Assembly (NCBI GenBank): GCA_963975885.1
Contig: CAXBIS010000037.1
Span: 1-15,447, forward strand
Direction: 5' to 3'
From: Pseudazoarcus sp963975885
Lineage (GTDB): Bacteria; Pseudomonadota; Gammaproteobacteria; Burkholderiales; Rhodocyclaceae
DNA length: 15,447 bases
Shown: positions 1 through 13,242 of the stretch, one piece after another
Layout: each line of letters opens with the position of its first letter
How positions within the stretch are numbered: position 1 is the first letter of the stretch
Translations under genes and position numbers: made by a program
Notes under the pieces: generated by a model
The model's input: only the letters and a program-made list of their open reading frames with translations
What the model was told of the DNA's origin: nothing
The model's database searches: none

Positions 1-59
1 CGATCCGCGAAGGTGGCCGCACCGTCGGCGCCGGCGTGGTCGCCAAGATCATCGACTGA
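1..59 (+). CDS. tuf: Elongation factor Tu, 3' end (partial, upstream copy)
   Basis: Only the C-terminal end is present. The frame enters with two bases of an Ala codon, reads IREGGRTVGAGVVAKIID and stops at TGA 57-59. This is the highly conserved last beta-barrel strand of EF-Tu domain 3. EF-Tu is the GTPase that delivers aminoacyl-tRNA to the ribosomal A site. A second tuf gene begins at 15393, so this is one of two copies flanking the cluster, the usual arrangement in betaproteobacteria. The GTPase domain lies outside the window. Identification rests on 18 full residues plus context, and both agree. Confidence 0.93.
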   Translation, partial: IREGGRTVGAGVVAKIID

Positions 60-80
60 TCGTCGCGTCGGGTTTGATCG

Positions 81-105
81 GGGGCGCCCTCCGCGAGGGC
101 GCCCC
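81..105 (+). other. GC-rich stem-loop between tuf and tRNA-Trp
   Basis: A perfect 10-bp inverted repeat: arm 81-90 (GGGGCGCCCT) pairs with 96-105 (AGGGCGCCCC) around the 5-nt loop CCGCG. It lies 21 nt after the tuf stop and 16 nt before the tRNA. The sequence downstream (GTGCAGTCTCTG) has no T-run, so it is not a classical intrinsic terminator. It could be a weak terminator, an mRNA 3'-end stabiliser, or a processing signal that separates tuf mRNA from the tRNA precursor. A closely related hairpin follows nusG. Confidence 0.55.
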
Positions 106-121
106 GTGCAGTCTCTGTCGC

Positions 122-197
122 AGGGGTATAGCTCAACTGGCAGAGCGTCGGTCTCCAAAACCGAAGGTTGGGGGTTCGATTCCCTCTGCCCCTGCCA
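122..197 (+). tRNA. trpT: tRNA-Trp (anticodon CCA)
   Basis: A complete 76-nt cloverleaf with encoded CCA. The acceptor stem pairs 122-128 with 187-193 (one G-U). The D stem pairs GCTC 131-134 with GAGC 143-146. The anticodon stem pairs 148-152 with 160-164, with loop CTCCAAA and anticodon CCA at 155-157. The T stem pairs 170-174 with 182-186 (one G-U) around the loop TTCGATT. The discriminator base is G194, followed by CCA 195-197; G73 is the usual discriminator of bacterial tRNA-Trp. The anticodon reads UGG. The gene sits between tuf and secE with no visible promoter of its own, so it is probably processed from a longer tuf-trpT-secE transcript. Confidence 0.97.
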
Positions 198-222
198 ATG
201 CTTTTCGTAATACGAGATCCTG

Positions 223-570
223 ATGGCCGATAAGATCAAGATCGCGCTGGCGCTGGCCCTGCTTGCGGCCGGCATTGCCGGCTTCTATGCATTGTCGGAA
301 CAGGCGCTCGTTGTGCGTGTACTCAGCGTGCTCGGTGGCTTCGCTGCCGGCGTCGCTGTTGCCTGGACGTCTGCGCCCGGGGCGCGCTTCGTCGAGTTTG
401 CACGCGAATCCATCAATGAAGCCCGCAAGGTTGTGTGGCCGACGCGCAAGGAAACCGTGCAGATGACCGGCATGGTGTTCGCTTTCGTGGTTGCCATCGC
501 GATCTTCCTGTGGCTGACGGACAAGAGCCTGGAGTGGGTGCTGTACGACCTGGTTCTGGGATGGAAGTGA
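223..570 (+). CDS. secE: Protein translocase subunit SecE
   Basis: A 115-residue membrane protein, the clamp subunit of the SecYEG channel that exports unfolded proteins across the inner membrane. Three hydrophobic segments are visible at about residues 5-22, 29-48 and 82-99, as in the longer three-helix SecE of E. coli (127 aa). The family signature lies just before the last helix: ARKVVWPTRKET at 67-78, the amphipathic cytoplasmic helix and hinge that contact SecY. The start is ATG 223. A weak GAG at 214-216 is the only Shine-Dalgarno-like element. The gene follows tRNA-Trp by 25 nt and is followed by nusG after 2 nt, the near-universal secE-nusG pair, so the two are almost certainly co-transcribed and translationally coupled. 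Confidence 0.96.
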   Translation: MADKIKIALALALLAAGIAGFYALSEQALVVRVLSVLGGFAAGVAVAWTSAPGARFVEFARESINEARKVVWPTRKETVQMTGMVFAFVVAIAIFLWLTDKSLEWVLYDLVLGWK

Positions 571-572
571 CT

Positions 573-1106
573 ATGAGCAAGCGCTGGTACGTCGTGCACG
601 CATACTCTGGCTTCGAGAAGTCCGTGATGCGCGCACTGATCGAGCGGATTGGTCGTTCGGGCATGCAGGATATGTTCGGGCAGATTCTTGTGCCGGTCGA
701 GGAAGTGGTCGAGATGAAGGGCGGCCAGAAGAGTATCTCCGAGCGCAAGTTCTTTCCGGGCTACGTGCTCGTCGAGATGGAGATGAACGACGACTCCTGG
801 CACCTGGTCAAGTCCACTCCGAAGGTGACCGGCTTCATTGGCGGTACCGCCAACAAGCCGAGCCCGATCTCCGACAAGGAGGTCGAGAAGATCATGCACC
901 AGATGCAGGAGGGCGTGGAAAAGCCCCGGCCCAAGGTGTTGTGGGAACTCGGCGAGGTCGTGCGGGTCAAGGAAGGTCCTTTTACGGATTTCCATGGCAG
1001 CGTCGAGGATGTCAACTACGAAAAGAGCAAGCTGCGGGTTTCGGTGACCATCTTCGGTCGTGCGACCCCGGTGGAACTGGATTTCGGTCAGGTCGAGAAG
1101 ACCTGA
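573..1106 (+). CDS. nusG: Transcription termination/antitermination factor NusG
   Basis: A 177-residue NusG (181 in E. coli). The N-terminal NGN domain (about 1-115), starting MSKRWYVVHAYSGFEK, binds the RNA polymerase clamp. It includes the FFPGYVLVEM strand at 60-69. The C-terminal KOW domain (about 125-177) has GEVVRVKEGPF at 127-137 and binds Rho or ribosomal protein S10 (uS10), which couples transcription to translation. The frame is open upstream to 435, but ATG 573 gives the conserved N-terminus and has GGAAG at 563-567, 5 nt away. The start is 2 nt after the secE stop, so its ribosome-binding site lies inside secE and translation is probably coupled. Confidence 0.97.
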   Translation: MSKRWYVVHAYSGFEKSVMRALIERIGRSGMQDMFGQILVPVEEVVEMKGGQKSISERKFFPGYVLVEMEMNDDSWHLVKSTPKVTGFIGGTANKPSPISDKEVEKIMHQMQEGVEKPRPKVLWELGEVVRVKEGPFTDFHGSVEDVNYEKSKLRVSVTIFGRATPVELDFGQVEKT

Positions 1107-1145
1107 GCGAACGGGCGCCCGCGAGGGCGCCCCGTGCCCGTTCGC
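1107..1145 (+). other. Stem-loop directly after nusG, two alternative pairings
   Basis: It begins on the first base after the nusG stop. GCGAACGGGC (1107-1116) is perfectly complementary to GCCCGTTCGC (1136-1145). Inside it, the self-complementary GGGCGCCC (1113-1120) can pair with its copy at 1125-1132 around the GNRA-type loop GCGA. The two helices compete for 1113-1116, so either 10+4 or 6+8 base pairs can form with a 7-nt bulge. No T-run follows. The segment 1119-1137 is identical for 19 nt to 91-109 in the tuf-trpT hairpin. It is a possible attenuator or processing site between the secE-nusG and rplKA parts of the operon. Confidence 0.55.
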
Positions 1146-1158
1146 GGGCCTACGAGGA

Positions 1159-1178
1159 GCGCCGGCCCGTGCCGGTGC
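1159..1178 (+). other. Stem-loop in the rplK leader
   Basis: GCGCCGGC (1159-1166) pairs with GCCGGTGC (1171-1178) around loop CCGT, 8 bp with one G-U. It stands 15 nt before the rplK Shine-Dalgarno. In E. coli the L11 leader holds the L1 autoregulatory site. I could not match this stem to the conserved bases of that site, so a regulatory role here is only a positional guess. Confidence 0.35.
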
Positions 1179-1207
1179 GCTAGCACTCACACGAGGAGAT
1201 TGCCTCC

Positions 1208-1639
1208 ATGGCAAAGAAAATCATTGGCTACATCAAGCTGCAGGTGCCGGCCGGCAAGGCCAACCCCAGCCCCCCGATCGGTCCGGCGCTGGGTCAGCGC
1301 GGTCTGAACATCATGGAGTTCTGCAAGGCGTTCAACGCCAAGACCCAGGGCATGGAGCCCGGTCTGCCGATTCCGGTCGTGATCACCGCATTCGCCGACA
1401 AGAGCTTCACCTTCATCATGAAGACGCCCCCGGCGTCGGTGCTGCTGAAGAAGGCCGCCGGCATCGGCAAGGGTTCGCCGCGTCCGCACCTGGACAAGGT
1501 CGGTTCGCTGACTCGCGCGCAGGTCGAGGAAATCGCCAAGACCAAGGAGCCGGACCTGACCGCTTCCGACATGGATGCGGCGGTTCGCACAATTGCCGGT
1601 TCCGCCCGTTCCATGGGCATTACGGTCGAGGGGGTCTGA
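1208..1639 (+). CDS. rplK: 50S ribosomal protein L11
   Basis: 143 residues, the standard length. L11 (uL11) forms the base of the factor-binding stalk with 23S rRNA helices 43/44. The N-terminal domain (about 1-70) holds the proline-rich segment KANPSPPIGPALGQRG (17-32), where thiostrepton binds and where RelA sensing depends on L11. The C-terminal domain (about 74-143) binds rRNA and carries the family signature region MDAAVRTIAGSARSMG. The start is ATG 1208 with AGGAG at 1194-1198. The Shine-Dalgarno GGAG (1195-1198) can pair with CTCC (1204-1207) just before the start, a weak 4-bp occlusion. The gene is followed by rplA after 2 nt. Confidence 0.98.
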   Translation: MAKKIIGYIKLQVPAGKANPSPPIGPALGQRGLNIMEFCKAFNAKTQGMEPGLPIPVVITAFADKSFTFIMKTPPASVLLKKAAGIGKGSPRPHLDKVGSLTRAQVEEIAKTKEPDLTASDMDAAVRTIAGSARSMGITVEGV

Positions 1640-1641
1640 TC

Positions 1642-2337
1642 ATGGCGAAGCTTTCCAAACGTGTACAGGCGCTGCGCGCCAAGGTCGACCGCACCCGTGT
1701 CTATCCGGTGAGCGAGGCGCTGGGCCTGATCAAGGACTGCGCGACGGCGAAGTTCGATGAGTCGATCGACATCTCGATCAACCTCGGCGTCGATGCACGC
1801 AAGTCGGACCAGATCGTGCGCGGTTCCGTCGTGCTGCCTGCCGGTACCGGCAAGAGCGTGCGCGTGGCCGTGTTTGCGCAGGGCGACAAGGCCGAAGCGG
1901 CCAAGGCCGCCGGTGCGGACGTGGTCGGTTTCGACGACCTCGCCGCCCAGGTCAAGTCCGGAACCATCGATTTTGACCTGTGTATCGCCACGCCTGACGC
2001 CATGCGTGTGGTCGGCGCGCTCGGTCAGATCCTGGGGCCGCGCGGCCTGATGCCGAACCCGAAGGTCGGCACCGTGACGATGGATGTCGAGACGGCGGTG
2101 AAGAACGCCAAGGCGGGTCAGGTCCAGTACCGCACAGACAAGGCCGGCATCATCCATGCGACCGTCGGTCGTGCGTCGTTCCCGGTCGAGGCGCTGCAGC
2201 AGAACGTCGGTGCGCTGGTCGACGCCCTGATCAAGGCCAAGCCGGCTGCATCCAAGGGTGTGTATCTGCGTCGCATCGCGGTGTCGAGCACCATGGGCGC
2301 GGGCGTCAAGGTCGATCCGACGTCGGTCGCAGCATAA
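1642..2337 (+). CDS. rplA: 50S ribosomal protein L1
   Basis: 231 residues (about 234 in E. coli). L1 (uL1) builds the mobile L1 stalk that handles exit of deacylated tRNA from the E site. In E. coli it is also the translational repressor of its own operon. Hallmarks are an N-terminal AKLSKRVQALRAKVD helix, the Rossmann-like middle domain with VRVAVFAQGDKAEAAKAAGAD at about 73-93, and LGPRGLMPNPKVGTVT at 131-146, which leads back to the RNA-binding domain I. The start is ATG 1642 with GAGGGGG at 1628-1634, inside the rplK end; the gap to the rplK stop is 2 nt, so translation is probably coupled. Complete, with no anomalies. Confidence 0.98.
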   Translation: MAKLSKRVQALRAKVDRTRVYPVSEALGLIKDCATAKFDESIDISINLGVDARKSDQIVRGSVVLPAGTGKSVRVAVFAQGDKAEAAKAAGADVVGFDDLAAQVKSGTIDFDLCIATPDAMRVVGALGQILGPRGLMPNPKVGTVTMDVETAVKNAKAGQVQYRTDKAGIIHATVGRASFPVEALQQNVGALVDALIKAKPAASKGVYLRRIAVSSTMGAGVKVDPTSVAA

Positions 2338-2346
2338 GGTTTTACC

Positions 2347-2366
2347 CGGACGGCTGACGCCGTCCG
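2347..2366 (+). terminator. Terminator-like hairpin after rplA
   Basis: A perfect 8-bp stem, CGGACGGC (2347-2354) with GCCGTCCG (2359-2366), loop TGAC, beginning 9 nt after the rplA stop. What follows (ATGACTTTGGG) has only three Ts, so any termination would be partial. It marks the boundary between the L11 operon (rplKA) and the L10 operon (rplJL-rpoBC). In E. coli some transcription reads through this junction. It could equally be the first stem of the L10 leader. Confidence 0.4.
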
Positions 2367-2368
2367 AT

Positions 2369-2490
2369 GACTTTGGGCTGTCGCCTTCGGGCGGCAGGTT
2401 GTCAAAGACCGTTGGGGGTGAGCTCTGCGGCAGTTTTGCAGAAAACGCCTTAAACCGTGAAGCAAGGGCCCAACGCAGATGGCGTAACCC
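2369..2490 (+). promoter_or_regulatory. Candidate ribosomal protein L10 leader (autoregulatory mRNA structure)
   Basis: This is the core of the 274-nt gap before rplJ. Visible helices: CTTTG 2371-2375 with CAAAG 2403-2407, enclosing CTGTCGCC 2378-2385 with GGCGGCAG 2390-2397, which is capped by a UUCG tetraloop. The next helix is GTTGGG 2411-2416 with CCCAAC 2469-2474, enclosing GGC-a-GTTTT 2429-2437 with AAAAC-GCC 2442-2449 (loop GCAG). CCTT 2448-2451 could alternatively pair with AAGG 2464-2467. In E. coli the L10(L12)4 complex binds a kink-turn-containing leader 100-200 nt upstream of rplJ and represses translation. Position and branched shape fit that element. I could not assign the kink-turn bases with certainty. 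Confidence 0.55.
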
Positions 2491-2509
2491 GAAACAGGAT
2501 TACGGCAAG

Positions 2510-2527
2510 TGCCGCCTCGCGGCGGCA
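2510..2527 (+). other. Stem-loop in the rplJ leader
   Basis: A perfect 7-bp stem, TGCCGCC (2510-2516) with GGCGGCA (2521-2527), loop TCGC. It lies between the candidate L10-binding structure and the rplJ start. It may connect binding of L10 upstream to access at the ribosome-binding site, but no direct evidence for that is visible. Confidence 0.4.
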
Positions 2528-2560
2528 TGAGCTGACTCCTGAATACGGTCGCCGTGGTTG

Positions 2561-2589
2561 TTCGTCCCGTCTGGTGCGGGGCGGACGAA
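2561..2589 (+). other. Stem-loop just upstream of the rplJ ribosome-binding site
   Basis: TTCGTCC (2561-2567) pairs with GGACGAA (2583-2589). The 15-nt apical part is imperfect, though CCCG 2566-2569 could instead pair with CGGG 2577-2580. The stem ends 11 nt before the Shine-Dalgarno GGGAG. It leaves the ribosome-binding site itself free, so it may act as a spacer or standby structure. Confidence 0.35.
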
Positions 2590-2600
2590 TGTTTCAAATA

Positions 2601-2605
2601 GGGAG
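2601..2605 (+). promoter_or_regulatory. Ribosome-binding site that decides the rplJ TTG start
   Basis: GGGAG at 2601-2605 directly abuts an in-frame ATG (2606-2608), too close to be used with it. It lies 6 nt before TTG 2612-2614, the ideal distance. Translation from TTG gives MGLNLDDKKAVVAEV, which aligns with the E. coli L10 N-terminus MALNLQDKQAIVAEV. Both lines of evidence pick TTG. Confidence 0.8.
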
Positions 2606-2611
2606 ATGACC

Positions 2612-3136
2612 TTGGGTCTCAATCTTGATGACAAGAAGGCAGTCGTCGCCGAAGTGTCCGCGGAACTCGCGAACGCCCAGGTCGTGATTGTCGCTGAGTA
2701 CCGTGGTCTCGAAGTCGGGCAGATCACCGAGCTGCGTGCGAAGGCGCGCGAATCGGGCGTCTACCTGCGCGTCCTGAAGAACACGCTTGTTCGTCGTGCC
2801 GTCGAAGGTACGCCGTTCGAAGGTCTGAACGAGCAGATGGTCGGTCCGCTGATCTACGGCATTGCCGCGGATCCGGTGTCCCCGGCCAAGGTGCTGCAGG
2901 AGTTCGCAAAGACCAACGACAAGCTGGTGATCAAGGGCGGTGCGATGCCCAACTACGTCATGGACGCCGGTGGCGTCAAGGCGTTGGCGTCGCTGCCGAG
3001 CCGCGAGGAGCTTCTGTCGAAGCTGCTCGGGACGATGCAGGCCCCGGTGGCGAAATTCGTTCAGACCCTCAACGAGGTTCCGTCGAAGTTCGTTCGCACC
3101 GTCGCTGCGCTGCGCGATTCGAAAGAGACTGCGTAA
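2612..3136 (+). CDS. rplJ: 50S ribosomal protein L10 (TTG start)
   Basis: 174 residues from the TTG start (165 in E. coli). L10 (uL10) anchors the stalk: its N-terminal domain binds 23S rRNA and L11, and its C-terminal helix carries the L7/L12 dimers. Visible are the N-terminal GLNLDDKKAVVAEV (2-15), the conserved VYLRVLKNTLVRRAVEGTPF (50-69), and a C-terminal amphipathic tail ending KFVRTVAALRDSKETA (159-174). In E. coli the L10-L12 complex represses its own translation through the upstream leader, and the structured leader here suggests the same. The open frame continues upstream to 2558, but neither ATG 2558 nor ATG 2606 has a usable Shine-Dalgarno. TTG as start fits the need for modest, regulated L10 output relative to L12. 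Confidence 0.95.
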   Translation: MGLNLDDKKAVVAEVSAELANAQVVIVAEYRGLEVGQITELRAKARESGVYLRVLKNTLVRRAVEGTPFEGLNEQMVGPLIYGIAADPVSPAKVLQEFAKTNDKLVIKGGAMPNYVMDAGGVKALASLPSREELLSKLLGTMQAPVAKFVQTLNEVPSKFVRTVAALRDSKETA

Positions 3137-3150
3137 TTCCCACGTGATTG

Positions 3151-3167
3151 CACCCCGTGACGGGGTG
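3151..3167 (+). other. Stem-loop between rplJ and rplL
   Basis: A perfect 7-bp stem, CACCCCG (3151-3157) with CGGGGTG (3161-3167), loop TGA, in the 56-nt rplJ-rplL spacer. It ends 14 nt before the strong rplL Shine-Dalgarno AGGAG. No T-run follows. It may shape mRNA stability or keep the rplL ribosome-binding site open, which would help the fourfold or greater excess of L7/L12 over L10. That role is inferred. Confidence 0.4.
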
Positions 3168-3192
3168 ATGACTGTTTATTCAGGAGTAGAAA

Positions 3193-3576
3193 ATGGCTGT
3201 GTCCAAAGACGATATTCTGGAAGCGATTGGCAACATGTCCGTGCTTGAGCTCTCCGAGCTCATCAAGCAGATGGAAGAGAAGTTCGGCGTTTCGGCTGCT
3301 GCCGCGTCGGTTGCCGTGGCCGCTCCGGCCGCTGGCGGTGGCGATGCCGCCGCTGCCGAAGAGAAGACCGAGTTCGACGTCGTGCTGCTGGCTGCCGGCG
3401 AGAAGAAGGTCGAGGCGATCAAGGTCGTCCGTGCCGCTACCGGCCTGGGCCTGAAGGAAGCCAAGGACCTGGTCGACGGCGCCCCGAAGGCGGTCAAGGA
3501 AGGCATTTCCAAGGCCGACGCCGACGCGCTGGTCAAGCAACTCGAAGAAGCTGGCGCCAAGGTCGAGATCAAGTAA
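3193..3576 (+). CDS. rplL: 50S ribosomal protein L7/L12
   Basis: 127 residues. This is the multi-copy acidic stalk protein (bL12) that recruits and stimulates EF-Tu, EF-G, IF2 and RF3. The three classic parts are clear. An N-terminal dimerisation and L10-binding domain (1-34) has MSVLELSELIKQMEEKFGV. An Ala/Gly-rich flexible hinge spans about 35-56. The C-terminal globular domain (about 57-127) has EFDVVLLAAGEKKVEAIKVV and GLGLKEAKDLVDGAPK, the helix pair that contacts the factors' G domains. The start is ATG 3193 with AGGAG 3182-3186, 6 nt away: a much stronger start than that of rplJ, as expected for a protein needed in excess. Confidence 0.98.
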   Translation: MAVSKDDILEAIGNMSVLELSELIKQMEEKFGVSAAAASVAVAAPAAGGGDAAAAEEKTEFDVVLLAAGEKKVEAIKVVRAATGLGLKEAKDLVDGAPKAVKEGISKADADALVKQLEEAGAKVEIK

Positions 3577-3592
3577 TCTCGCGTGTTCTGGT

Positions 3593-3634
3593 GGGGCTGG
3601 CGGCCGTTTTGGCCGCCGGCCCTTTCGTGCTTTT
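3593..3634 (+). terminator. rplL-rpoB attenuator (partial intrinsic terminator)
   Basis: Arm 3593-3605 pairs with 3611-3623: 13 pairs including two G-U, loop GTTTT. The tail CTTTCGTGCTTTTG contains two short T-runs (3623-3625 and 3631-3634). It begins 16 nt after the rplL stop. E. coli has a known attenuator at this spot that lets only part of the ribosomal-protein transcription continue into rpoBC, together with an RNase III cleavage site. The interrupted T-tract agrees with partial rather than full termination. The remaining 90 nt to rpoB show no promoter. Confidence 0.75.
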
Positions 3635-3725
3635 GTGACGAGCAGAAGCCAGGGCCAAACGAGCCGCGCCCGCCGCCGTTCGTTTTGCCCTGTCGTTTGA
3701 CGTCTGACCTCTACCCGGAGCCCAC

Positions 3726-7856
<4,131 letters not shown>

Positions 7857-7894
7857 ACCGGGTGAAAACCCACTCGACCCGGATGGAGTGAATG

Positions 7895-12144
<4,250 letters not shown>

Positions 12145-12148
<4 letters not shown>

Positions 12149-12173
12149 CGCAAGCCCTGCAGCGGAATAAAAT
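12145..12173 (+). promoter_or_regulatory. Sigma-70 promoter for the str operon (rpsL-rpsG-fusA-tuf)
   Basis: The -35 box TTGACG (12145-12150) and the -10 box TAAAAT (12168-12173) are separated by exactly 17 nt. Each box matches the consensus at 5 of 6 positions. The TGA within the -35 box is the rpoC stop codon (12146-12148). The expected transcription start is near 12180. The stretch after the -10 box (CCGGCCT) is GC-rich, the discriminator type associated with ppGpp-repressed ribosomal promoters. It is the best promoter match I found in the window. Predicted by eye. Confidence 0.75.
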
Positions 12174-12186
12174 CCGGCCTCTTTGT

Positions 12187-12214
12187 TCGGCTCGGCCCTT
12201 GCGGGTCGATCCGA
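12187..12214 (+). other. First stem-loop of the rpsL leader
   Basis: A lower stem TCGG (12187-12190) with CCGA (12211-12214), a 2x2 internal loop, then CGGCCC (12193-12198) with GGGTCG (12203-12208; one G-U), loop TTGC. It begins about 7 nt after the predicted transcription start and so would form at the extreme 5' end of the str mRNA. Confidence 0.4.
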
Positions 12215-12227
12215 CGCTGAACAATCC

Positions 12228-12260
12228 GTCCGAGGTGGCGCGCAGCGCGCCACCTCGGAC
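12228..12260 (+). other. Very strong 15-bp hairpin before rpsL
   Basis: Arm 12228-12242 is perfectly complementary to 12246-12260 with a CAG triloop (the sequence symmetry is 16 bp about A12244). It is the longest perfect stem in the window and ends 19 nt before the rpsL ATG. The sequence after it (CTTATGAAGAAACG) has no T-run, so it does not look like an intrinsic terminator. It may be a 3'-end stabiliser for rpoBC read-through RNA, an RNase III site, or a translational control element for rpsL. Confidence 0.65.
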
Positions 12261-12279
12261 CTTATGAAGAAACGCTACT

Positions 12280-12657
12280 ATGCCTACTATCAATCAGCTC
12301 GTCCGCAAGCCGCGTGAGAAGGTCGTCGCCAAGAACAAGGTGCCGGCACTTGAAGCCTGCCCGCAAAAGCGTGGTGTGTGCACCCGTGTCTACACGACGA
12401 CTCCGAAGAAGCCGAACTCGGCGCTGCGTAAGGTCGCCAAAGTGCGCCTGACCAACGGCTTCGAGGTCATCTCCTACATCGGCGGCGAGGGTCACAACCT
12501 GCAGGAGCACTCGGTCGTGCTGATTCGCGGCGGTCGTGTCAAGGACTTGCCGGGCGTGCGCTACCACATCGTTCGCGGCTCCCTCGACCTTCAGGGTGTC
12601 AAGGACCGCAAGCAGGCCCGTTCCAAGTACGGCGCGAAGCGTCCGAAGCAGGCCTGA
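12280..12657 (+). CDS. rpsL: 30S ribosomal protein S12
   Basis: 125 residues (124 in E. coli). S12 (uS12) sits at the decoding centre and controls accuracy. The N-terminus MPTINQLVRKPR and core CTRVYTTTPKKPNSALRKV are diagnostic. K43 and K88 (in GGRVKDLPG), where substitutions give streptomycin resistance or dependence, are both wild type. D89, the methylthiolation site, is present. The E. coli Cys after LRKV is replaced by Ala here. The start is ATG 12280. The only Shine-Dalgarno-like sequence is the weak GAAGA 12266-12270, notable for a highly expressed gene. It is the first gene after the predicted str promoter. Confidence 0.98.
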   Translation: MPTINQLVRKPREKVVAKNKVPALEACPQKRGVCTRVYTTTPKKPNSALRKVAKVRLTNGFEVISYIGGEGHNLQEHSVVLIRGGRVKDLPGVRYHIVRGSLDLQGVKDRKQARSKYGAKRPKQA

Positions 12658-12691
12658 TCCCCGCTCATACAGAACTCAGTCAGAGGTTGCC

Positions 12692-13162
12692 ATGCCCCGT
12701 CGTCGTGAAGTACCCAAGCGCGAGATCCTGCCGGACCCGAAGTTCAGTTCGCAGGATGTGTCCAAGTTCATTAACGTGATCATGCAGTCCGGCAAGAAGT
12801 CGGTTGCCGAGCGCATCGTCTATGGTGCGTTCGATCACATTTCCGGCAAGGCCGGCAAGGACCCGCTGGAGGTCTTCACGGCCGCGCTCGGCAACGTCAG
12901 GCCGGTGGTCGAGGTCAAGAGCCGCCGCGTCGGTGGTGCGAACTACCAGGTTCCGGTCGAGGTGCGTCCGTCGCGTCGCATGGCGCTGTCGATGCGCTGG
13001 TTGCGCGAGGCCGCGCGCAAGCGCGCAGAGAAGTCGATGGCCCAGCGTCTGGCCGGGGAGCTGCTCGAGGCTGCCGAGGGCCGCGGTTCGGCGATGAAGC
13101 GTCGCGAGGAAGTGCACCGCATGGCCGAAGCAAACAAGGCGTTCTCGCACTACCGTTTCTGA
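12692..13162 (+). CDS. rpsG: 30S ribosomal protein S7
   Basis: 156 residues, the short-form S7 (uS7) length. S7 nucleates assembly of the 30S head by binding the 3' domain of 16S rRNA. In E. coli it also represses translation of the str operon. Visible are the N-terminal MPRRREVPKREILPDPKF, the RNA-binding segment RRVGGANYQVPVEVRPSRR (about 78-96), and a C-terminus ending NKAFSHYRF. The start is ATG 12692 with AGAGG 12682-12686. The upstream open frame to 12536 overlaps rpsL and is not real. The gap after rpsL is only 34 nt, much shorter than the 96-nt E. coli spacer that contains the S7 target. Confidence 0.98.
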   Translation: MPRRREVPKREILPDPKFSSQDVSKFINVIMQSGKKSVAERIVYGAFDHISGKAGKDPLEVFTAALGNVRPVVEVKSRRVGGANYQVPVEVRPSRRMALSMRWLREAARKRAEKSMAQRLAGELLEAAEGRGSAMKRREEVHRMAEANKAFSHYRF

Positions 13163-13180
13163 GTTTTCGAAACGGTGGTG

Positions 13181-13205
13181 AATCGGGCCCGGCAAGGGCT
13201 CGATT
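13181..13205 (+). terminator. Attenuator-like hairpin between rpsG and fusA
   Basis: AATCGGGCCC (13181-13190) pairs with GGGCTCGATT (13196-13205): 10 bp with one G-U, loop GGCAA. It is followed by GCTTTGTACGG, a short T-run. It begins 18 nt after the rpsG stop in a 103-nt spacer. It could tune how much transcription passes from ribosomal protein genes into fusA-tuf, or be a control site for S7. Both are inferences. Confidence 0.45.
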
Positions 13206-13228
13206 GCTTTGTACGGCAGGATTTTCAC

Positions 13229-13242
13229 GCGCCCGAGGGCGC
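13229..13242 (+). other. Small GC hairpin upstream of fusA
   Basis: GCGCC (13229-13233) with GGCGC (13238-13242), loop CGAG. The core resembles the GGGCGCCC-type hairpins after tuf and nusG but is shorter. It ends 10 nt before the fusA Shine-Dalgarno. Confidence 0.3.

Noticed and set aside
435..572. N-terminal extension of NusG from an upstream ATG overlapping secE
   Set aside because: The extension is an out-of-frame reading of secE. ATG 573 has a ribosome-binding site and gives the conserved NusG N-terminus.
1146..1207. L1 repressor binding site in the rplK leader
   Set aside because: Expected here by analogy with E. coli, and stems are present, but I could not match the conserved internal-loop bases of the L1 site, so it is not called.
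3697..3725. TTGACG at 3697-3702 as a -35 box for an rpoB promoter
   Set aside because: At 16-18 nt spacing the downstream sequence falls in the Shine-Dalgarno and start region with no AT-rich -10 box.
12264..12317. A 17-codon open frame (MKKRYYAYYQSARPQAA) starting 16 nt before rpsL and overlapping its first codons out of frame
   Set aside because: It has no Shine-Dalgarno sequence and an ordinary chance length. A role in coupling rpsL translation is possible, but nothing in the sequence supports it.
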